Assembly (NCBI GenBank): GCA_905147135.1
Contig: LR990057.1
Coordinates: 2,480,001-2,544,000 of the forward strand
Source: Blastobasis lacticolella
Taxonomy: Eukaryota; Arthropoda; Insecta; Lepidoptera; Blastobasidae
Length of the DNA: 64,000 nucleotides
Reading direction: 5' to 3'
This document shows positions 58,401-64,000 of this stretch, one piece after another. A model generated the notes under the pieces. That model saw only the letters and a program-made list of their open reading frames with translations, was not told the DNA's origin and did no database searches. The first letter of the stretch is position 1, and each line of letters opens with the position of its first letter. A program made the position numbers and the translations under genes.

Positions 58401-60958
58401 ATTGGACATCTGCGCACGAAGATGGTAATGTTTCTTTTATGTTTATTTATTAAGAATAGTTTTTATTGTTAAATCCATTTTCAAGGCATTGTAGTCAGAG
58501 TCCCAGGGCATGTCCATATTAACATCAATGATGAACCAAAACAGCCCTACCTACTCCAGCCACTAGTAAGAGTATACAAGAACAGGACAATGTATCATCC
58601 ATACACAAAGTGTGGAGGTATTTTGGAAAATGTTGTGACAACATAAACAAAACAAGCAAAATCGGTTGTTACAATGTTTGAAAAGCCATAAATTATACAA
58701 ATCGTGTAATTCAAATTATTTTTTTGTTAGATTGACACTACAACAATTAAAATTATTCCACAACAGGCCATTGTTTTGTTAGAAATAATTATGCTTGACT
58801 TGACCTCAACCATCAGCAGCACTCAATTAATTACAATATTAACAATCATTTATTTATTTATTGTAATTGTATTGTAATGATACCGTTACTCTTTTATGAT
58901 AAGACATGCTATGTGTATGCATATTAGATTCACATGTGCAGCCCGTATGTTTCTATTGACAGACAGATATGAGCATTCTCTTATTGTTATTCTACCACTA
59001 CCACTAGGCTTGGCAGGCAGAGCGTAGATAGAGATAGGCATATTGAAAGTATACAGTTTCAGTGATCATTTTTCCTATGAAGGCATAACTATAGGGTTTC
59101 AAGTTTATGACTATTGTCAAACACGAACTCAAAAATTATTTATTGAATAAACATATGAATACTGTCACAGGGCCCTAAACTGTTAAAGCGGGCTATGGGT
59201 CCCCCCATTATTTAAGGAAGCGGTTATTTTATCTCTCATGTGTCAAAAATGTAAGGGACCATTAAACAATTTCATCAAGGTAGAGGGTAAGAGGTGACGC
59301 ATATAGACTGGCAAGTACTCTAATTTTATATTGTATGCCTAAAGGTAGACCACAGTGCTCTAATCTCTATTTATATAAGACCTGCATTTAATTTATAACC
59401 TGTGTGTCACAATAAACGTATTTGATTGATTGATTGATTGAGTATCAATACTAAAATTTACTGCCAGGCTCCACTAGTGGATGGAATGCACAAAAATGCA
59501 GACACTATGTACAGAACAAGAGCATAAGTGCTAAGTCCACCAACATCACCCCCTGAGTTTGGAACAAATAACAGAATATATTCCTGTTTATTAGCATTGA
59601 CATAACCCAGAAAGAAATGGCAAGGAACCTACAGATATATTTAAATATTTTGATATATTTCTCAAGTGAGTCAGGCCATATACAACTATCTACACTGTAG
59701 TACTGTGGTAAAAAATATGAACTAGTCAGGGTTACTCACCCCTTATCCGTAGTTAGAAAAAAGGCTTGCAAGTGAGGTTTAGATGAGGATAAGGAGTCTT
59801 ATTACCACTGCACCTATAATCACTAATTGATACCTAAGTCTATTTTAAAATGACTACATTGTAATCAAATATAAATAAAAGCAATCAACACTTACCTGCA
59901 CTTGGCGGCAAATCCAAAGGGAAATTGTTCATGTTATTTCTTGGGGACATATTCCTCCTGTCTGCTGGGTTGATGGACTCCGTAAGGTCCAGGCTGAGGT
60001 GAGGTGGCTCCACCGGCGCTGGCCCTGCAGCCTCCGCCCCAGCAGGCAAGTCCAGTGGAACATCTCTAGCAGCTTGGCCAAAGTCAGCCGCCGCTGACGC
60101 AGCTCCCATATAAACTTCATAATCATAACCCCTATTTCCACCATAATTAACATTGCGACTCCTCCCCAAAGAGGAAGAAGATCCAGCATTAAAACTAGTA
60201 TTAAATGTAAAATCAGGCAAATTGTCCAAGTCAACTGATATCGGTCCATTCGAGTTCAAATATGCCTGCTCTACTAGAATGTGATCCTGCACAAAGTCAG
60301 GCAGAGACGGCATACCTAGCGGCTCAGTAGCCAAGTTCGGTCGGTGATAGAACGGCACATCAGAGTTTTCCGCGTAAAAATTATGCTTAGAATCAGAATT
60401 GTCCACTACACTAAAGGGTATTTCTACTGAACTACTTGAAGACGTATTATCACTGATACGGTGGCTGCTGCTTTCGCCAGCCTTTTCTTTGGTTTGCGTG
60501 TCGTTAGAGCCACTCGGGCGGCTCTTGTCTCGTTTAGACTCGCTATGAATATCTAACTTAGTCGGAGAATGTTGCACTGTGTTCGCATAAACTTTCGGAC
60601 GTGCTCCAGTGTTTTCGTAAGTCGAATTGCCCGGCAATGACAGGTCGCGCTTGAGGAAGTGCCGGAACGAAAACGGATTCTCATCTTTCCGCGTGGCTCC
60701 CGTGGACTCTGCAATATAAAGGAATGCTATACAACTTTATATTTAGCAGCCAAAAAACAACTTCGTAAAATACTCACTGGACGTGGAACTTTTAGGCTCC
60801 GTGAGGGACGTATCACCATTTTCGTTGCTGTTGTACTTTGCCTCTTCGATTCCTAAGTCAGGTTTCGTCGTATTCTGTTCGTTATCTTGAGAGGAAGCCC
60901 CATTGTTTGAATTTTGTTGCGATTTTTTATTCGAAGCACCATCCTCATCCTCCGCCAT
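52414..60958 (-). CDS. ENTR1: ENTR1/SDCCAG3-like endosomal trafficking regulator (gene-level entry)
   Basis: Seven coding exons on the - strand: 60958-60778, 60708-59896, 56642-56525, 56067-55866, 54270-54208, 53686-53580 and 52474-52414. All have GT-AG borders; lengths sum to 1545 nt, a 514-aa protein. Family marks: ENPFSFRHFLK near the N-terminus, then a long disordered Ser/Asn-rich region. A C-terminal coiled coil follows, with DEQLRQIISELERTRSEL, ARAAEAEATIAKLKKEIKRL and ESRALRGRQGAAAAGLRRA, and finally ELLAGLEQLRTLSS. In vertebrates ENTR1 acts on early and recycling endosomes and at the centrosome (family knowledge). Length is close to the vertebrate protein's. It ends 9.7 kb from the PIKfyve stop, tail to tail. 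Confidence 0.88.
53107..53348 (+). repeat. Dispersed repeat family A, copy 3
   Basis: Forward copy of 8697-8943, ending tcctgcagtggact. It lies in intron 6 of the ENTR1-like gene. Confidence 0.8.
53359..53490. mobile_element. Short inverted-repeat element with a 19-bp tandem
   Basis: Arms agaagagacttg (53367) and caagtctcttct (53465) pair. Between them cgctgcatacgattacctg occurs twice in tandem (53401-53438). Confidence 0.65.
53580..53686 (-). CDS. ENTR1: ENTR1-like exon 6
   Basis: Acceptor ctctcccaccag, donor gtaagtgg. It encodes EEVSASQSESRALRGRQGAA and AGLRRATAGADASL. SESRALRGRQGA aligns with the family's RENEALRxGQGA. Confidence 0.88.
54208..54270 (-). CDS. ENTR1: ENTR1-like exon 5
   Basis: 63 nt, phase 0 both sides; acceptor tctgttccag, donor gtacatta. 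It encodes ARAAEAEATIAKLKKEIKRL, the most conserved coiled-coil heptads (KAENxVxKLKQEI). Confidence 0.9.
54686..55550 (+). pseudogene. LINE family B, 3' part of reverse transcriptase
   Basis: Two overlapping frames, 54705-55124 and 55034-55477, split by one frameshift near 55115. They read DWGEANLVSFNATKTQ and CMEYCCHLWDGSAKYQLAAL, then AKEWNALPASVYP and FKARVNRLFLDRH. A 3' tail with poly(A) ends at about 55557. It is 5'-truncated, in intron 4 of the ENTR1-like gene, opposite in orientation. Fragments lie at 10608, 33744 and 47000. Confidence 0.88.
55866..56067 (-). CDS. ENTR1: ENTR1-like exon 4, Ala-rich coiled coil
   Basis: Acceptor cgaccttccag, donor gtgagtta. It encodes SELFTERSRRSRAEEEAARA, RAEAAALRARLAEARKADTA and AGCLDAAAARVEGTLGDTT. 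Strong heptads; GC-rich like the exons of PIKfyve. Confidence 0.87.
56525..56642 (-). CDS. ENTR1: ENTR1-like exon 3
   Basis: Acceptor gtttcaattttccag, donor gtattatt. It encodes MRLPDFLPVHPGRTSPEPEH and QDEQLRQIISELERT, where the coiled coil begins. Confidence 0.86.
56971..57073. repeat. Two adjacent perfect hairpins with the same CTAA loop
   Basis: Arms 56971-56997 and 57002-57028 pair perfectly (27 bp), loop ctaa. Arms 57028-57048 and 57053-57073 pair perfectly (21 bp), loop ctaa again. They touch at one shared base. Confidence 0.9.
57585..57782 (+). mobile_element. Non-autonomous Helitron-like element
   Basis: It starts tctatactaatattataaag, has a (GTTT)n tract, the phrase tactggaccgatttcaaa, and ends gccggggcggctgctagt. 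5' TC and 3' CTAG(T) fit Helitron ends common in Lepidoptera. It lies in intron 2 of the ENTR1-like gene. Confidence 0.7.
57825..57915. repeat. Imperfect palindrome
   Basis: ctcgtcattttcgca and its inverse tgcgaaaatgacgag flank a short centre, with a second partial arm beyond. Origin unknown. Confidence 0.6.
57920..59880. other. ENTR1-like intron 2, remainder
   Basis: No exon recognised. At 59330-59450 there is a LINE-like 3' end with cacaataaacgtatttgatt and a (GATT)n tail. Confidence 0.5.
59896..60708 (-). CDS. ENTR1: ENTR1-like exon 2
   Basis: Acceptor tttatattgcag, donor gtaagtgt; 813 nt. It encodes TRKDENPFSFRHFLKRDLSL near its start, the ENTR1 family signature. Ser-rich disordered sequence follows, then SLPDFVQDHILVEQAYLN, DLDNLPDFTFN, and a Pro-rich end DLPPSAG. 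Confidence 0.9.
60778..60958 (-). CDS. ENTR1: ENTR1-like exon 1 with start codon
   Basis: ATG at 60958-60956; donor gtgagtat. It encodes MAEDEDGASNKKSQQNSNNG and a disordered acidic stretch. No in-frame ATG was seen between this and the donor that would fit better; the context tggcggaggatg is typical. Start choice is inference. Confidence 0.75.
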
Positions 60959-62050
60959 GATAAAATAAAATGACGTTACAGCGCTTCGTTTGGAAATATG
61001 CTTCAAAACTTGGGATTGACAACTGTTATGGCGTACAGAAATGGATTGCCCTCAAACAAGTTAAATTCTTTAGTCTCCTATCTACATATAGTACAAAAAA
61101 TCGTTACTAGATGTCGCCTAATCAGGGATTTACTATTTTAAAAAGTAAAAATGTAGTTCATCGTGCCTGACTAGATGGCGATGGTTAGCAGCATTTTCCG
61201 GTTTTAAAGTATTGAATTTGGTAACCGAATATATTTTGGTACATAAAACAGTTTCGTTTTGATTAATTTTTGAGAATCGTGTCTAATCAACCTTGGATCT
61301 CGAAAATCTCCCTTTAAATTTAATACAACTAGTGGCAATTTCTAATCGAAACAACGCGGGGCACGAATAGGTGTACGGGAAATATCCGACGGTAGAGCCT
61401 GAACGAAAGTGCATCCGATATGAAATAGCTTTTATTTGGATTGGTTAGTTTAGTTTGCTAACCCTTTCACAGGTAAAACATCCACTCCGCAAATGTATTT
61501 CATGGTGGGGTGGGCCCATAGTCCACGGTCACGGTCTAACACAATGTTAGTAGACGACTATTCATATCTTTAACTCAAAGTTAGTAGGCAACTATTGAGA
61601 CTAATCAGCTAAATCATCCAGTCTAGTTCGCTGTTGTGTATTTTTAAACACCGCGATTTCGTTGGTTGGTTGTGCGGGTTGCCGCCCTGGAACTGAAAAA
61701 GTGGCCGCATGTCAAGCTTGAGATTATAACAAAGCTGTTGATGTGATCTTATAAATTAACACCATTGGTTTAGTTCGAAACAAATATCACTGGTTAATCG
61801 GCTAACTTGAAAAACTAGATCCGCGAGTGAGTGCGACGTTTTATGATAACCTAACCGACAGAAAAAGTCGGATAACCCCCGACCAAGTTAACATATACAT
61901 ACTCAAATATTTTCTAAACTACTGTCAAATAGAGAAAACCGCATTTAAATCGGTCCATCCGTTCGGGAGCTACGATGCCACAGAAATAAAACCACAGATA
62001 CACGTGTCATATTTTTTTTTTCGTTGTTGGTTAAAAATGAAATGCAAATA
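60959..62050. promoter_or_regulatory. Upstream region of the ENTR1-like gene
   Basis: It must contain the 5' UTR and promoter. No TATA box was identified with confidence. A fragment of repeat family E lies at 61845-61990. Confidence 0.4.
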
Positions 62051-64000
62051 AATAGAGATATTCTTTATTAACCTATTTTAAGGCTCCACCTCTTTGCCAA
62101 ATAGTTGTGAACGGTCCACGAACAGCCCGCAGTTACACCTCCCATACATACAACAAGTTAATAAAAAATAATAACAGTGAGTTTTATCATTATCAGTAAA
62201 ACAACACAAAATAAATTCGTTATCAATAAATGCAATTACTTTGTAATATATTACTTAAGTTCCATAATTCATAATACAATACAAAAATAGTAGTGTAATA
62301 ATTTAAATAGTCTGAGCACGATTTTATAAGCATCACACTTTAGAGAAGAAAGGCTATATTGTACATTTTATAATTATAATAATAATAATAGGTAAAAGTT
62401 ATCTAGAATATATTATCTCTTGGTTTGGTGTTTAGGTATTCTAGTATAATAGTAGTAATGTTAATGAAAGACTTGATCTAACAACGAAAATGTGCTAGTT
62501 TATATCAAATTTTATTCGTACATGTCAATTTCTAATGGGTATCTACAGTGCGTGAAATTAGCAATGACAGGAACATAATATAATATGACAAGCAATTCTC
62601 GGTTACAGGATACGAAAGGGTACAACTCAAAATTTTACAGGTCACCCGTGGGGGTGCAGGAACACACCACAGTGATTATAGTGATCTCACCATCATCATA
62701 TCATATTGTTCACAGGATTGTGGTGATGTTATGTTAGAGTACAAATTATGAACAAAGAATACACACACTTCGAGCGAACAAACTTACACAGGAAAAGACA
62801 TAAATAATTTGGCACTGGTTACCTACAAGAGAAATGGAAAACATTACAGGATTAACTGGTGATTACAAGTAATTTTAGTCAATACAATATAGCTTGTTAA
62901 CATTAACACTTTGGTTAGCAAACATATTTTTACTGATAATAGGTAAGTTATTATACCTATTTTATGCTAATAATGAACATAAATTAGGTATAATAATGGT
63001 CTTTAATTTAATTAAAATTCAATTACAGCGAACAAGACAAATAAAAATAAAAATTATGGCACAAATCGTTGTTTTCGTTTAGGCTTCGAAAAATATAATA
63101 TTAGCAATAAATAATGGAAGTTCTAAGTACACAATGAACTACTTTGGCTTGACAAAGAATGGTCAAAACTGTGGAAGTGCTTTTTTGGAAAAAAAAAAAA
63201 GAAAGTAAATGAAAATCAGTCTTTATGACTTACAGGAAGAAGTTTATGAGACTACCATGCGACCAAAACCTAAAGTAGAATTAGTGTGAGATCTCATTGA
63301 TAATTATAGAGATACTATATAAAATACACGAAGTAAGACACACTACTTTTGAATTAGCAAATAAGAACATTGATCAACAAAAAAATGCGTAGATTGTTTT
63401 TCTTTCTGATTACGAAACTGACTTCGACTACAACCAGCCACTCAGTTAATCAATAAAACAAAATGGCAGCGTAATCAACGAATACAATATCTATCTACCT
63501 ACAAACGAGTCAGTACTCGTGTACTGGGAGAAGATAATACTTGACTCGTGTACTCTGCTATTTTAAAGGTATGTTCCGGGTTTCCTACCGCGTACCTTTG
63601 TTTACGAGTAGCCCGATATTTCGACGCAGTTGCATGCATCATGGTCACGGGACCGATCGTTAACAAAGGTACGGGGTTGGAAACCCGGAACATACCTTTA
63701 TAATCTGCGATAATAACCGCGATAGTTTAAAACATTATACTCTGCTGTTCTTTCAGTTTTAAACAATGTGAATTGATCCATCGAAGGGATCAATTACCTA
63801 CACGATGTCACACTTGTTAACTTGCCCGACATAAAAAGTAACTGACAACAAAATGTTTAAGTATATGCATTAGATTAGTGGTAATGGTAACATGATCAAT
63901 TTTTGATAAAACATTTTCTAGACAGACCGTTTCATACACATCTCATGAAATCCAAACACACATTGAATGTTAACTTTAAAATAGTTCCGACAGCGAATTT
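62050..64000 (-). other. Possible 3' UTR of a gene right of the window
   Basis: AT-rich sequence without coding signal. On the - strand an aataaa signal lies at 62063-62068. If used, this would be a long 3' UTR of a gene starting beyond 64000. It is speculative. A stem element is at 63564-63700. Confidence 0.25.
63564..63700. repeat. Stem element with the same core as 16484-16608
   Basis: Outer arms taaaggtatgttccgggttt (63564-63583) and its inverse (63681-63700) pair perfectly over 20 bp. A second inner pair is cgtacctttgtt and aacaaaggtacg. The loop carries the reverse of the core found at 16518-16553 (cgatatttcgacgcagttgc, 63612-63631). Confidence 0.85.

Noticed and set aside
61827..62051. 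74-codon + strand frame as a small gene
   Set aside because: It overlaps dispersed repeat family E (also at 30950 and 43290), with no conserved motif.

Overview
The window looks like nuclear DNA of a moth or butterfly, or at least a repeat-rich insect. Evidence: interrupted genes with GT-AG introns, several non-LTR retrotransposon families, Tc1/mariner relics, tRNA-derived SINEs, Helitron-like ends and many TIR/MITE elements. Nothing bacterial is present. No database could be searched, so family names rest on protein motifs read from the sequence.

Two conserved genes converge. On the + strand (about 1-42721) lies the 3' two thirds of a PIKfyve/Fab1 gene (phosphatidylinositol 3-phosphate 5-kinase). 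Eighteen exons from 8451 to 42721 join in perfect phase into 2385 nt (794 codons plus stop). A nineteenth exon sits upstream inside a giant tandem array. On the - strand (60958 down to 52414) lies a complete seven-exon gene for an ENTR1/SDCCAG3-like endosomal coiled-coil protein (1545 nt, 514 aa). Both products act on endosomes. The about 9.7 kb between their stop codons holds UTR and repeats.

The most unusual feature is repeated in situ amplification of pieces of the PIKfyve gene. (1) A 78-bp exon unit with its splice donor is present 60 times (122-7267), as 108-bp then 121-bp monomers, with higher-order blocks marked by four copies of a 99-bp intron segment. (2) The start of one exon with its acceptor is duplicated at 12641. 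(3) An exon end plus donor is repeated 8 times at exactly 129 bp (26304-27390). (4) An exon end plus donor is repeated 12 times with (CA)n spacers that rebuild an acceptor (29329-30770). (5, 6) Two exons of the catalytic domain have full or partial extra copies with donors (40147-40600 and 41558-41756). Several arrays keep reading frame or splice phase, so they could give variable protein products.

The introns are mobile-element sinks. The 9.9-kb intron 16416-26303 holds a jockey-like LINE on the - strand, split by a second LINE of another clade. The 6.1-kb intron 33704-39829 holds a Tc1-like element, an intact single-exon F-box gene (- strand), a head-to-head inverted partial copy of that gene fused to a Tc1 transposase C-terminus, and a second Tc1 right end. 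The region right of 61000 holds the ENTR1 upstream region and possibly the 3' UTR of a gene outside the window.
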